From assembly GCA_965112735.1 (NCBI GenBank), contig CBCOSG010000001.1, forward strand, positions 1-64,000: a stretch of DNA of 64,000 nucleotides. The letters are read 5' to 3'. Each line of letters starts with the position of its first letter. Positions within the stretch are counted from its first letter, which is position 1. A program made the translations under genes and the position numbers. The stretch comes from Phaeosaccion multiseriatum (lineage: Eukaryota > Ochrophyta, other classes). Shown here piece by piece: positions 1-9,460 of the stretch. The notes beneath the pieces are model-generated. The model saw only the letters and a program-made list of their open reading frames with translations. It was not told where the DNA came from and did not search any database.

Positions 1-205
1 GACCGGTAACTCCCCCGATTATCGGCGAGGGAAAACTTTTCTTTCCCTTTAAAAAGTTTAGTAAGGATCCCACTTCAAGAAGGGATGATAATACTGCCAT
101 CGTAAATAGAATACAAGTGAAATAAGCAAAAAGGAATAGGTCCACCTTTTCTAAGAAGCTTCTATTCTTAAAGAAGGGTCTAATAAATTTTTTTTTAGTG
201 CCCAT
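1..205 (-). CDS. orf176: orf176, 5' part (same gene as 55735-56265 across the circle join)
   Basis: These bases equal 56061-56265 and hold the start codon and N-terminal third of the membrane protein orf176. The remainder lies at 55735-56060, because the contig wraps around a circle. It is not a separate truncated gene. See 25708-26238 for the description. Confidence 0.85.
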   Translation of the reverse strand, partial: MGTKKKFIRPFFKNRSFLEKVDLFLFAYFTCILFTMAVLSSLLEVGSLLNFLKGKKSFPSPIIGGVTG

Positions 206-340
206 AGGACGTATAAATTTTCTCTATTTTGACTCGGGAGGTATTCTTTTTCTTTTTGCTTACTTTCCCTATTTACTTTCGTAATTGAATGATTTGAACA
301 GTACGCTAAATCGCGTAAAGGTTCTCATTATTAATTTAAC

Positions 341-436
341 CTATCTTAGATTTTTATCAAGCAGTTGATTTTGCAAGTAAGAACTTAAACCGAAACCTAG
401 CAGAACTACCACAAAGTAAGCAATTAGTAAAAAAGG
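341..436 (-). pseudogene. cob 3' end fragment at the inverted-repeat border
   Basis: The last 32 codons of cob, stop included, appear here because the inverted repeat ends inside cob. Base 436 pairs with 25477 of the intact gene. Upstream of it the sequence becomes single-copy and runs into the nad4 3' flank, so there is no complete reading frame. It is the same copy as 56401-56496. Confidence 0.9.
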
Positions 437-465
437 TAACAAAAATGAATAAAACAAAATACTTC

Positions 466-2187
466 TTAATAAAAGTGGTGTAGACTGCATTGAATGCTAA
501 ATTCCATAGGACTAAGAAACCAAGAGGGCTGAACACCCATCATTAGACTACATAGAATAAGACTACACAGTATTACAAAATCCAGAGGACTCAAATCATG
601 AAATTCAGTCATATGATGAGTATTCAAATTCCCATAACACATACGATTGGCTAACCAAAGAGCATAGATAGCACTGAACACCATACCACTGCCTCCTAGT
701 AAACAGCCAAGAGTATTTACGTGAAAAATACCAATTAAGAGAAGGAACTCCCCTACGAAACTACTGGTTCCTGGTAAACCCATGTTTGCCAAGCTAAAAA
801 AAAGGAAACAGATTACAAAAAGAGGCATCACTTGAACCAAACCTCCATAATAAGGTAGAAGGCGGTTGTGATAACGATCATAAACCACTCCAACACAAAG
901 GAATAGGCCTGAAGATACTAAACCATGACTCAAACTTTGTAATAAAGCTCCTTGAATACCGGAGGTTGTAAAACTAAACATTCCTAATACTACCAAGTTC
1001 ATATGAGCTACAGAGGTATAAGCAATAATACGCTTTAGATCTACCTGTCGAATGGCTGTAAGAGAAGTATACACAACCCCTACAATTGCTAAACTGGATA
1101 AAAAGGGGCTAAAGTATAAGCTGGCCCATGGGAAAAGACCCAGAGAAAAACGTAAGAACCCGTAAGTTCCCAACTTTAATAAAATTCCTGCCAAAAGTAC
1201 TGAAGCCGTAGTAGGGGCTTCTACATGAGCCTCAGGTAGCCAAACGTGGAAAGGTAACATCGGCAATTTGGAAGCAAAAGATAAAAAGAAACCTAACCAA
1301 AGGTAGTATTCCTCTGTTTTAGTCCAATTCAGATTCATAAGACTGATGTAATCTGTACTTCCGCATTCTACATACATGTAGAAAATGCTTAAAAGCATTG
1401 CCAACGAACCTCCGAGGGTATAAAAAAAGAACAACGTGGACGCGTAAATCCGTCTTTTACTTGATCCCCAGGACCCCATAACAAAGTACATGGGAATAAG
1501 AATTCCCTCAAAACAGATGTAAAAAACCATTAAATCAAGTGTGCAAAACACAGCTAAAAGAAGAATTTCCATAATTAAGAAACAAATAAGGTATGATCTT
1601 ATATTTCGATTTATACTTCCCCAAGCTGAAAGAGTACATAAAAAGAAAAGAAAAGTGGTTAAAAGAAAAAGGAAAACAGATAAACCATCTACACCCCAAT
1701 CTTGAGTTAAACCCAAACTATAGAACCAAGACCATTGATAGCCCCATTGAAAATGTTGAGTAAAAGAAGAGAAGTAAGTCCAAAGGTAAAAAGAATACAC
1801 AAAAGCTCCGCTTGCGATACTTAAGCATATCTGCTTGCATAAAGATTCCTGACAAGAAGGCAAGACACAAAGAAGTGACACACCACCGATCACCCCTAAG
1901 AAAAGGTTTTCTAAGCCGGGAGAAGAACACAAAAGAAGAAAAATAAAACTTATAAGACCGAGCAAGCTGGGTTTAGGAAGATAAAAACTAAGAAGCGTTC
2001 CAAGACTACAAATTCCAAGAAAGTAACCGTATTCTCCTCCATAAAACCAAGTTAGCCCAACAATATGTAAACTACCCAAAAGGACTTGAACATAAACTTT
2101 TGACTGATTCAAAAAATAAGGCAAAGAAATCTGGAGAAAGACAGGATGCAAAAGAAAAACACTAGCGTAAGATAAAATAAAGCTCAT
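466..2187 (-). CDS. nad4: NADH dehydrogenase subunit 4
   Basis: A proton-pumping membrane subunit of respiratory complex I. The 573-residue product is almost wholly hydrophobic with many membrane spans. It carries the antiporter-like core with HVWLPEAHVEAPT near residue 320, then LLAGILLKLGTYG and SLSHGLVSSGLF. At 573 aa it is longer than the usual roughly 490, mainly from an extended N-terminal membrane region. I chose the ATG at 2187; an in-frame TTG lies four codons upstream. The stop lies 29 bp outside the inverted-repeat border. It is the last gene of the long minus-strand unit that begins near nad2. Confidence 0.96.
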   Translation of the reverse strand: MSFILSYASVFLLHPVFLQISLPYFLNQSKVYVQVLLGSLHIVGLTWFYGGEYGYFLGICSLGTLLSFYLPKPSLLGLISFIFLLLCSSPGLENLFLGVIGGVSLLCVLPSCQESLCKQICLSIASGAFVYSFYLWTYFSSFTQHFQWGYQWSWFYSLGLTQDWGVDGLSVFLFLLTTFLFFLCTLSAWGSINRNIRSYLICFLIMEILLLAVFCTLDLMVFYICFEGILIPMYFVMGSWGSSKRRIYASTLFFFYTLGGSLAMLLSIFYMYVECGSTDYISLMNLNWTKTEEYYLWLGFFLSFASKLPMLPFHVWLPEAHVEAPTTASVLLAGILLKLGTYGFLRFSLGLFPWASLYFSPFLSSLAIVGVVYTSLTAIRQVDLKRIIAYTSVAHMNLVVLGMFSFTTSGIQGALLQSLSHGLVSSGLFLCVGVVYDRYHNRLLPYYGGLVQVMPLFVICFLFFSLANMGLPGTSSFVGEFLLLIGIFHVNTLGCLLGGSGMVFSAIYALWLANRMCYGNLNTHHMTEFHDLSPLDFVILCSLILCSLMMGVQPSWFLSPMEFSIQCSLHHFY

Positions 2188-2292
2188 GGCCTTTTTCAAA
2201 ACTTCGTATGTCCAATTATACTTATTTGTATGATTTTATAAATTCGAATCTTTTCCTTTTTTAAGTCTAGTTTATAAAAATTAATAAAAGCT

Positions 2293-2364
2293 CTCCCCAA
2301 ACTGGATTCGAACCAATGACCTAATGGTTAACAGCCATTCGCTCTACCTCTGAGCTACTGAGGA
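2293..2364 (-). tRNA. trnN: tRNA-Asn (GUU)
   Basis: A cloverleaf folds on the minus strand with anticodon GTT in a seven-base loop, a TTCGAAT T-loop and a seven-pair acceptor stem with G-T wobbles. It lies between nad4 and atp9. Confidence 0.93.
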
Positions 2365-2416
2365 CGAGGACGAAGTCCTTAGTTATAACCTGAAGGTTTA
2401 ATCTTGCTATATAAAT

Positions 2417-2701
<285 letters not shown>

Positions 2702-2744
2702 TTATATGAGCCCCTCTTAACAAATGTAAAAGTCCATAGGGGTC

Positions 2745-3317
2745 TTATTCTTTTCTTTTGCGTGGAGGGTCAAGGTATAACCAGAGAATGAACAATCCCA
2801 ATATACCCAAAGACCCAAGATAGGGTTCATATGGGTACGTCTCCGAGATTGGTATGAGGTGGTAGTGCTGACAAGAGTATTTGTACGCATAATAGGCACA
2901 AGTCCCTCCAAATATGCACACTAAAATATAGTGTGCGAACCAAAACAGGGTAAACTTTATCTTGGAAAGGGGGCTTAATCCCTGAAACTTCCCAAAGTTT
3001 TCTGTTACTCCGGGATCTTCTTTGACCTCCCATTCAAGAATATAGAATGCAAAACCGAAAAGTATGAGAATAGCGATAACCCCTGGGGTTATCCCCGAGG
3101 TAAAACGTGTGTCCCCATGTAAAAATAAATCCAACATTAATACCTCAAGAAGGGAGGATAATCCTACCAGCCCAAATAGAACAATGTTGAAAAGTCTGAA
3201 AAAGAACAGGTCGACCTTCTCCAAGAAGGTACGATTTTCATATCGGGGAAAAATGTAAACTGTTTTTTTTTTTATATTTTCAGGACCTCTGATTTTTTTT
3301 CTTAATTTTTGTTCCAT
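2745..3317 (-). CDS. orf190: orf190, four-span membrane protein, paralog of orf176
   Basis: I recognise no known family. The protein has a basic N-terminus (EQKLRKKIRG), four likely membrane spans (about residues 37-60, 76-95, 118-140, 168-183) and a charged tail DPPRKRKE. It is clearly related to orf176 of the inverted repeat: FLEKVDLF, NFGKFQGLSPLSK, HYHLIPISE and YPYEPYLG recur in both, and DNA similarity is strong over the second half. It lies between rps14 and atp9 on the same strand. The two copies keep intact frames at moderate divergence, which suggests expressed proteins. Function unknown. Confidence 0.8.
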   Translation of the reverse strand: MEQKLRKKIRGPENIKKKTVYIFPRYENRTFLEKVDLFFFRLFNIVLFGLVGLSSLLEVLMLDLFLHGDTRFTSGITPGVIAILILFGFAFYILEWEVKEDPGVTENFGKFQGLSPLSKIKFTLFWFAHYILVCIFGGTCAYYAYKYSCQHYHLIPISETYPYEPYLGSLGILGLFILWLYLDPPRKRKE

Positions 3318-3327
3318 AGTAGTTCAA

Positions 3328-3612
3328 TTACCATGACGATTTAGTCATACCAAAAAGTAAGCCAGCCTTATAAAACCTCCGAAAACTTAAACGAGACAAA
3401 CGGTGGGAGCGCAGCACACTTCTACTGCGTCCTGTATCCAAACACCGTCGATTTAGACGTACCAAACTGCCAGAAAATTTTTTTTCCTGTAGCCACCAAG
3501 TCCGGTGACTTTTTAACAAGGTCTTTGTTAACTTAAATTGAACTCTTCGGTTTATTTGACTTTCTGCTTCCTTTCGATGCTTTTGATCTCTGCGTACCCA
3601 AGCTTTTACCAT
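3328..3612 (-). CDS. rps14: ribosomal protein S14 (uS14)
   Basis: Small-subunit ribosomal protein, 94 aa from the ATG at 3612. The C-terminal signature is clear: RRCLDTGRSRSVLRSHRLSR, then FRRFYKAGLLFGMTKSSW, the typical uS14 ending. The N-terminus MVKAWVRRDQKHRK also fits the family. The frame extends further upstream, but only inside nad3. The start overlaps the nad3 stop by 7 bp, suggesting co-transcription. Confidence 0.94.
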   Translation of the reverse strand: MVKAWVRRDQKHRKEAESQINRRVQFKLTKTLLKSHRTWWLQEKKFSGSLVRLNRRCLDTGRSRSVLRSHRLSRLSFRRFYKAGLLFGMTKSSW

Positions 3613-3968
3613 TCTAAACTTCCGATTTTCCAAGCGTACACAAAACCTAAGCAAAGTTCAAGAATAAAATCAATACCGGCCCAAAATCCTACATAAGTCA
3701 TTTGACTTAAACTTACCCCCCAAGGAAATAAAAAGATAGCTTCCACATCAAAAATTAAAAAGAGGATGGCTACCAGATAGAAACGAACATCAAAAGCGTT
3801 ACGAGCATCTTCGTAAGGATCAAACCCACACTCGTAAGTGGAAAGTTTTTCAGTATCACCGGCACTGGTGCTTAAAAGGTAAGATAAACCAAAAATTAAA
3901 CTAGACACGCCAAAACTTAACAACAAGAGTATAAGAATACCATAATAATCTTGAAAAAATAAGGACAT
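3606..3968 (-). CDS. nad3: NADH dehydrogenase subunit 3
   Basis: Complex I membrane subunit, 120 aa, the normal length, with three membrane helices. The conserved loop TYECGFDPYEDARNAFDVRFYLVAI holds the family cysteine in YECGFDP. FLIFDVEAIFLFPW, which carries membrane acidic residues, follows. Start is ATG at 3968. It overlaps rps14 downstream. Confidence 0.97.
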   Translation of the reverse strand: MSLFFQDYYGILILLLLSFGVSSLIFGLSYLLSTSAGDTEKLSTYECGFDPYEDARNAFDVRFYLVAILFLIFDVEAIFLFPWGVSLSQMTYVGFWAGIDFILELCLGFVYAWKIGSLEW

Positions 3969-4222
3969 CTTTAATTAAATTTTTTAAAAAATACTTGTTC
4001 TACTTTGTATACTAACACAATGTTAAATTTAGAAAGCAAAAGTTTTGATTTTAATTCTCTTTATAAAGTCTGTTAGTCTTATCTTCGTTAGATAGTGTTT
4101 TTGTTGGAGTAATAAAGCTTTGGTCCAATTATTACTAACACAATTTTCAAATTTTAACTTTTTTTAAATGAAACTCAGTCGATTAATAATTTTAAATAAG
4201 TTCTTGCCTAAATACCTAAGTC
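3969..4222. other. AT-rich spacer between nad3 and trnK
   Basis: About 250 bp of AT-rich sequence, with runs such as tttaattaaattttttaaa. I see no reading frame or tRNA in it. It could hold processing or promoter signals for nad3, but none is recognisable. Confidence 0.5.
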
Positions 4223-4295
4223 TGAGTAAATTGGGACTTGAACCCAAAACTCCCGGATTAAAAGTCCGACACTCTACCCATTGAGTTATTTACTC
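4223..4295 (-). tRNA. trnK: tRNA-Lys (UUU)
   Basis: Minus-strand cloverleaf with perfect acceptor pairing GAGTAAA/TTTACTC, anticodon loop CTTTTAA (anticodon TTT) and TTCAAGT T-loop. Confidence 0.95.
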
Positions 4296-4355
4296 TTTGA
4301 ATCTTCTTTTAGAGCTTACACGTATAAAATATAGGAAAAGAACGTTTTTTTGATA

Positions 4356-5357
4356 TTAAGCACAAAAAGCCGGAAATCCTTGAAGACCTAAAAGAACACC
4401 TACTGATAAAATTACCCAAGCTAGAGAGAAGGGGAGAAAAACTTTCCAACCTAAATTCATGAGTTGGTCGTAACGAAAGCGAGGTAGTATTGCTCGACAC
4501 AAGATAAACAGGCAGACAAAAAAGCAAATTTTTAAGCCGAACCAGGGAAGTTGACTCCACAAAGGAAGTTTACTTCCTACCATAGGCCACCATCCGCCAA
4601 GAAAGAGAAGGCTGCAAAGAGCACTCATAAAAAGCATGTTCAAATATTCCCCTAAAAAAAACAAAGCAAAACCCATGGCGGAATACTCTACATTGTATCC
4701 CGAAACTAATTCTGCTTCTGCTTCGGACAAGTCAAAAGGATGACGATTGGTTTCAGCGAGAATACAGACAAAAAACATCACACTAAGAGGACCTAAAGGC
4801 AGACAAAACCATACCTCTTCTTGAGCAAAAATCATTTGGTTAAAATTGTAGCTGCCTACGCAGCACAAAAGACTTACCAAAATAAAGCCCATAGAAACCT
4901 CGTAGGATACCATTTGAGCAGCCGATCGCAGTCCACCTAAAAAAGCATATTTTGAATTACTGGCCCAGCCTGCAATAATAATGGCACACACTCCAAGAGC
5001 AGAAATGGCAAAAACGTATAAGAGTCCAAGGTCGATGTCCGCAAGAATTCCTCCTTCTTTTAGAGGCATTACACCCCAGTTTAAAATGCTAAAAGCAAAA
5101 CAACATATAGGAGCAAAAGCAAACAACACTGTGTTAGCGTTGCTGGGAGCAATACTTTCTTTAACAAAAAGTTTTAGTCCATCGGCAAGTGGTTGTAGAA
5201 TACCCATATACCCGACTACATTTGGTCCTCTACGACGTTGTATAGAACCCATAAGCTTACGTTCTAATAAAGTAAAATAGGCTACACACAAAAGAGAAGG
5301 CACAAGAATAATAAGAATCTTTATTAAGCTCACGAGATTGAGTTGAATTAAGCTCAT
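4356..5357 (-). CDS. nad1: NADH dehydrogenase subunit 1
   Basis: Complex I subunit at the quinone-binding junction, 333 aa with about eight membrane helices. Diagnostic stretches are [20 protein letters not shown] (residues 30-49), [31 protein letters not shown] and the C-terminal [19 protein letters not shown]. Start is ATG at 5357. It lies between trnL(UAA) and trnK. Confidence 0.97.
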   Translation of the reverse strand: MSLIQLNLVSLIKILIILVPSLLCVAYFTLLERKLMGSIQRRRGPNVVGYMGILQPLADGLKLFVKESIAPSNANTVLFAFAPICCFAFSILNWGVMPLKEGGILADIDLGLLYVFAISALGVCAIIIAGWASNSKYAFLGGLRSAAQMVSYEVSMGFILVSLLCCVGSYNFNQMIFAQEEVWFCLPLGPLSVMFFVCILAETNRHPFDLSEAEAELVSGYNVEYSAMGFALFFLGEYLNMLFMSALCSLLFLGGWWPMVGSKLPLWSQLPWFGLKICFFVCLFILCRAILPRFRYDQLMNLGWKVFLPFSLAWVILSVGVLLGLQGFPAFCA

Positions 5358-5411
5358 GTAAGTTTGATTTTATAAGATAAGTAAATTAAGAAAGTGTGCT
5401 CATTTACAATT

Positions 5412-5494
5412 TACTCGCTACCGGACTTGAACCGATATTTCTTCAAGAAAATAGATTTTAAGTCTACCGTGTCTACCAATTCCACCAAGCGAGC
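5412..5494 (-). tRNA. trnL: tRNA-Leu (UAA)
   Basis: A class II tRNA with a long variable arm on the minus strand. Acceptor GCTCGCT/AGCGAGT, anticodon TAA, T-loop TTCAAGT. Confidence 0.94.
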
Positions 5495-5629
5495 ATCTTG
5501 TCAAGTAAAGGCTTTAATTTGTTTTCTATAACGTCTTATAATTTATAATTGCTTATAATACGGTTCGGTTATTTGGCTGAGTACTTTAAGCTCTGCAATT
5601 TAGAAGTACTTGTCTGAACCTAAACAAAT

Positions 5630-6388
5630 TTAGTTGGACAAAGTATATTCTGCATAATCGGCCAGATCAACAGCTTTGACAACGATAGGCATGAAACCGT
5701 GGCTTTTACCACAAATTTCACTGCACTGACCGTAAAGTACTCCAGATCGCTTTAGGTAGATGCATACCTGATTTAAACGACCGGGGCAAGCGTCTACTTT
5801 TACACCCAGTGAAGGTACTGCCCAAGAATGAAGGACATCGGCCGAAGTTACTAATAGACGAATATGAGTGTTGGTGGGTAAAACCAGACGATGATCCACC
5901 TCCAGTAATCGAAAATCTCCTTTTTGTAAGTCGCTATCTGCTTTCATATACGAATCAAAAGAAAGACTTTCTTGATCTGCTCTCTGATTATAATCAGAGC
6001 ATTCGTAACTCCAATACCACTGATGGCCAATAGCTTTTACGCTTAAACTAGGATCTAAGACCTCTTCTAAGGAATACAAAAGAGCAAAAGAAGGCAATCC
6101 GATAAAAATTAGAATTACTGCCGGAAACAAAGTCCAAATAATTTCTAAATTGGTAGAGTGAGACCAAGGCCCATCTTTGCCTATTTCCAATTTAGTTTTT
6201 GAAAAGTCCATTTCAAAACTGCAAGGATAAGAAAAGTTTGTCGCGATAATTTGACCCTGGTAATGATCAAAAGAGCGATATAACATCCACAGAACTAAAG
6301 TACCCACTAGAATAAGATAAAACATGGTCAGATTGTGAAAATTAATCATTCCTTCCATGATTGGGGTGACCGGGTCTTGAAAAGTCAT
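5630..6388 (-). CDS. cox2: cytochrome c oxidase subunit 2
   Basis: Complex IV subunit carrying the CuA centre, which accepts electrons from cytochrome c. It is 252 aa with two N-terminal membrane helices (about 22-42 and 85-106) and an intermembrane-space cupredoxin domain. CuA ligands are visible: His186 (VLHSW), Cys221, Glu223, Cys225, His229 and Met232 in [12 protein letters not shown]. The aromatic electron-entry patch QWYWSYE is present. Unlike some algal forms it is neither split nor extended. Start is ATG at 6388. Confidence 0.97.
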   Translation of the reverse strand: MTFQDPVTPIMEGMINFHNLTMFYLILVGTLVLWMLYRSFDHYQGQIIATNFSYPCSFEMDFSKTKLEIGKDGPWSHSTNLEIIWTLFPAVILIFIGLPSFALLYSLEEVLDPSLSVKAIGHQWYWSYECSDYNQRADQESLSFDSYMKADSDLQKGDFRLLEVDHRLVLPTNTHIRLLVTSADVLHSWAVPSLGVKVDACPGRLNQVCIYLKRSGVLYGQCSEICGKSHGFMPIVVKAVDLADYAEYTLSN

Positions 6389-6460
6389 AGAGCAAAAAAA
6401 CTTTAAAACACTTGTACAAAATAAAAATGTGTCGGTCTTAAACTATTTAATACAAAGGAC

Positions 6461-6826
6461 TTATTTAGTACCAGTTTTTAATTTTGTATCTTTGTTGCAA
6501 AGACAGAACTGAAACTTAAATTGTACTTGATCATCAAAAGAAGTTTGTAACCAATTTAGATAACGTAGTATTGGATAAAGCTTCATGTGTGAAAAATATA
6601 AACAAGCCTTGTAAGTACGGCGTTCGTAAGTATTTCGAGACTTGGAATGCACATGGGAAGAGCGTAGCAAAGTCCAAGTTTTTTTTTGATAAGGGGTATT
6701 TTCTATTCTGTAGGTATGCCGTGCTGGAATTTCTTGTAAAACTAAAGCAAGAAGTCCTTTAGAATAGGTTCTAATGTTTATTTTTACGCTCGCAAGAGAA
6801 GTTGAATGGGGTGTAGCTAATTTCAT
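6461..6826 (-). CDS. rps10: ribosomal protein S10 (uS10)
   Basis: Small-subunit ribosomal protein, 121 aa, about normal. Family features are the N-terminal strand VKINIRTYSKGLLALVL and the core KKTWTLLRSSHVHSKSR followed by YERRTYKA. The ATG at 6826 begins MKLATPHSTSLASV. A diverged copy of this 5' end lies in the inverted repeat near 32530-32585. It follows rps8 and a degenerate trnM on the same strand. Confidence 0.9.
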   Translation of the reverse strand: MKLATPHSTSLASVKINIRTYSKGLLALVLQEIPARHTYRIENTPYQKKTWTLLRSSHVHSKSRNTYERRTYKACLYFSHMKLYPILRYLNWLQTSFDDQVQFKFQFCLCNKDTKLKTGTK

Positions 6827-6882
6827 ATATATATTTTGGTTTTTATACTAAATCCCAGAAAATCAGGAAAGGGGATGTTGTA

Positions 6883-6956
6883 ATCAAAGGTAGAATCTAG
6901 ATTTACGACTTTTGGATCATGAGCCTAACAAGCTGACCAAGTGTTTTAGTCCACCA
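6883..6956 (-). pseudogene. degenerate tRNA-Met(CAU) remnant
   Basis: Between rps8 and rps10 on the minus strand, this matches the intact trnfM of the inverted repeat (37941-38014). The anticodon arm is nearly identical (gcttgttaggctcatgatc), but the T-arm and acceptor stem are broken: the T-loop reads aatctagatt instead of a TTCGAAT arm. It is probably no longer functional. A second decayed copy is at 32399-32473. Confidence 0.75.
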
Positions 6957-6986
6957 GTATATGAAAAAACTACGTGAATTTTAGAT

Positions 6987-7349
6987 TTAAAAAACTTCAC
7001 AAATCAAACTACCTCCACTGCCTAAGCTTCGCGCAGTAGACTCACTTATAATTCCATAAGGCGTACTTAAGATAACTAAGGAGGTTTGGCTACGTCGTGT
7101 CCATCGGTGGCAAGAAGTGGGGCGAGAGGAAAAAAAGATAGAGCCGATTACACTTCTGCCTTGTACGTACTTTAGTAAAATTTTGACTCGAGAACAGGTT
7201 TCTTGAGTATAACCCCGCAAAAATCCGTATTGCCACAGTACGTCTAGGACTCGAAGACCGGCTTTAGTGGGTACGCAAACAACGCTAGATTTTTTATTTC
7301 GATAAGATTGATCTAAAATCTGTAGCATGGGTTGAATTCCTGCTTTCAT
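6987..7349 (-). CDS. rps8: ribosomal protein S8 (uS8)
   Basis: Small-subunit protein, 120 aa. The N-terminal part fits uS8 (VCVPTKAGLRVLDVLWQYGFLRG), and the C-terminal signature is clear: VILSTPYGIISESTARSLG then GGSLICEVF. Start is ATG at 7349, 21 bp after the nad6 stop. The last 70 bp recur nearly identically at 32310 and 37850 in the inverted repeat, detached from the rest of the gene. Confidence 0.93.
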   Translation of the reverse strand: MKAGIQPMLQILDQSYRNKKSSVVCVPTKAGLRVLDVLWQYGFLRGYTQETCSRVKILLKYVQGRSVIGSIFFSSRPTSCHRWTRRSQTSLVILSTPYGIISESTARSLGSGGSLICEVF

Positions 7350-7370
7350 AAGGGTTTAGTAAACAAAATT

Positions 7371-8096
7371 TTAAGACAAAATAGAATTCTTAAAACTTCG
7401 ACTCAGTTGTTCGCACAAAAACTGATTGGCTTGAACATCCTCTTTGGACCGTCCAAGACTTAAAAGAATTGCTCCCATCATACTTACAAGTAGCAACATT
7501 CCTGTAACTAACAAGTCCTCTATGTGATCCGTATATAAGCTAAGCCCTATATTTTGAGGACTCGTTATAGAATCAGATAAGCCAAACTTCTTCTAAACTG
7601 AAAATCTCCTACTAAAAGTTCCTAGACTTGTGAAAACTAACCTCTATGTGATATATAAGCTAAGCCCTAGAGGACTCGTTATAGAATCTCCCTTTAGATA
7701 AGTGGAAAATATTTGAGTATACCAAACTTCTTCTAAACTCCAAAGAAAATCTCCTACTAAAAGTCCAAGTCCTAGAAGGCCTAAAATTAACAGAGTATTG
7801 GATGGATTGCTTTCATACTTAGACACTTTTAAATCAAGCATCATAACTACAAATAGAAATAAAATAGAGATCGCCCCTACATAGACAATAAGACTAACGT
7901 AGGTAAGAAAGTCTGCATGAAAAAGTAAGCACAAACCTCCTACATTAAGAAACACTCCAATTAACAGCAGTACAGCATATACCGGATTTTTCCCACTTAC
8001 TAGGAAGTACGCCGAATTTAGGGCATTGAAAGAAAAGCCTAGTATCATAAGACTAGACCACATTTGAGTTCCTCCTAATATCCAGGATAATTTCAT
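7371..8096 (-). CDS. nad6: NADH dehydrogenase subunit 6, interrupted by a 114-bp insert in this copy
   Basis: Complex I membrane subunit. The start is ATG at 8096 (MKLSWILGGTQMW), and YVGAISILFLFVVMMLDLK is the family core. Here the frame breaks after GDSITSP, because 7575-7688 is an extra 114-bp segment absent from the other pass over this locus (63431-64000). That pass reads through to a normal C-terminus ending SFKNSILS. The insert is a shortened, error-like copy of flanking sequence on both sides. The intact gene would be 203 aa. I think the insert is an assembly error at the circle join, but heteroplasmy is possible. Confidence 0.9.
7575..7688. repeat. 114-bp imperfect tandem duplication inside nad6
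   Basis: The segment first repeats the bases just downstream (about 7701-7775) with several small deletions. It then repeats the bases just upstream (about 7510-7574), also with deletions, and both copies end in ctcgttatagaatc. The second pass at 63634/63635 lacks it completely. Confidence 0.85.
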
Positions 8097-8204
8097 TGTT
8101 GGACAAGTACCACTTAATAAGATTTAGTTTAATAAGAAGCTAAGTACAAATTGTGAAACCTGATCTTTGACCTACTTGTCAAAAAGAAAAAACTTACCAA
8201 AGAA

Positions 8205-8277
8205 GGGACTCGAACCCTTATTCTTTAAAAGAACCGGAACCTAAACCCGGCGTGTCTACCAATTTCACCACTTTGGC
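8205..8277 (-). tRNA. trnL: tRNA-Leu (UAG)
   Basis: Minus-strand tRNA with anticodon loop TTTAGGT (anticodon TAG) on a CCGGG stem, acceptor GCCAAAG/CTTTGGT and discriminator A. It lies between nad6 and atp6. Confidence 0.93.
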
Positions 8278-8290
8278 TTTGCAAGTTTAC

Positions 8291-9043
8291 TTAATGAGCT
8301 TCATTTAAGACATCTCCTAAATAAATACAAGTTAAGATCGTAAAAACGTAAGTCTGAATCAGACTTACTCCCAATTCTAGTCCCATAAGTGCTACAAGCA
8401 CAAATAAAGGAATGAAATGAGCCACAAACAAAGCTTTTCCTTTCCCCAACATAGCCCAAGCAAAACCAGCAATTACCTTTAACAAGGTGTGTCCTGCCAT
8501 CATATTGGCAAATAGCCGTACTCCCAGACTAATAGGCTTAAAAATGTAAGAAACAATTTCTATAGGCACCAAAAGCAAGCTTAAGCCTAAACTGGTTCCT
8601 CCGGGTAAAAATAAAGAAAACATTTCGCTCCCTTTTTTTAAAATCCCAATGATATTGATTCCAATGAATAGAGTTAAGCTTAAATTTAGAGTAACGATAA
8701 GATGGCTGGTCATGGTAAAGCTATAAGGCACCAAACCAATAAGATTGGTGATTAAGATAAAGCAAAATAAGCTGAAGAGAAGTGGAAAATACACCTGGCC
8801 ATTTTTTCCTAGTGTGTCTTGAATTAATTCTCCGATCATGACGTAAAATGTGTCTAACACATTATTCCAGGCAGTAGGAATAAGACTTTGTCTCCCTCTC
8901 AACACACAATTCAACATGAAAAAAAAACTTCCTAAACCAATGCTAAGAATACAAAGCGGTTTAGTAAGGGTTAAAGAAAAGCCTGCAAAGGAAAAACTAA
9001 AACAGGGAAGAATAGCGAACTGCTCTAACGGACTGTATACCAT
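8291..9043 (-). CDS. atp6: ATP synthase Fo subunit a
   Basis: The proton-channel subunit of ATP synthase, 250 aa, with five to six membrane helices. The family signature lies around PISLGVRLFANMMAGHTLL; its arginine (GVRLFANM, near residue 175) is essential for proton translocation. LIGLVPYSFTMTSHL and the C-terminal LELGVSLIQTYVFTILTC also fit. Start is ATG at 9043. Confidence 0.97.
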   Translation of the reverse strand: MVYSPLEQFAILPCFSFSFAGFSLTLTKPLCILSIGLGSFFFMLNCVLRGRQSLIPTAWNNVLDTFYVMIGELIQDTLGKNGQVYFPLLFSLFCFILITNLIGLVPYSFTMTSHLIVTLNLSLTLFIGINIIGILKKGSEMFSLFLPGGTSLGLSLLLVPIEIVSYIFKPISLGVRLFANMMAGHTLLKVIAGFAWAMLGKGKALFVAHFIPLFVLVALMGLELGVSLIQTYVFTILTCIYLGDVLNEAH

Positions 9044-9219
9044 GGGTCATAAAAAATACGCACTTTTATTTAGGCCTATATCTGTGTTGGAAAAATTTTA
9101 GTCTCTGCCTATAGAAAATAGGAGGGAAAAGTTTTCGGCTTCTTTTTAATGGACCAGCCTATTTTGGATACTATCTCTTCTTTTCAGGAGCGCCTTTGAT
9201 GCAAAATAGCATCTAAATT
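9044..9219. other. spacer between atp6 and trnI
   Basis: About 175 bp with no gene I can recognise. It includes a short inverted repeat around gatgcaaaatagcatc (near 9199). Confidence 0.45.
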
Positions 9220-9292
9220 AGGGTCTAAGTAGACTTGAACTACTGACCTTACCCTTATCAGGGGTACGCTCTACCACCTGAGCTATAGACCC
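9220..9292 (-). tRNA. trnI: tRNA-Ile (GAU)
   Basis: Minus-strand cloverleaf with acceptor GGGTCTA/TAGACCC, anticodon GAT in CTGATAA and T-loop TTCAAGT. Confidence 0.95.
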
Positions 9293-9372
9293 AGTTCTTG
9301 TGAAAGGCGAGTTTTTTATCTTTTCTAATGAAAAAAATAAAGCTTGTAGTTCATAAAGAGCTAAACTTAGGT

Positions 9373-9444
9373 CGAGAAAGAAAGGACTTGAACCTTTAAC
9401 CTTTGGCTTTGGAGACCAATACTCTACCATTGAGTTACCCTCTC
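9373..9444 (-). tRNA. trnW: tRNA-Trp (CCA)
   Basis: Anticodon loop CTCCAAA on a TTGGT/GCCAA stem, discriminator G as usual for Trp. The CCA anticodon fits use of UGG only and a standard code with UGA as stop. Confidence 0.93.
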
Positions 9445-9460
9445 AAAGACTTAAATTTAT

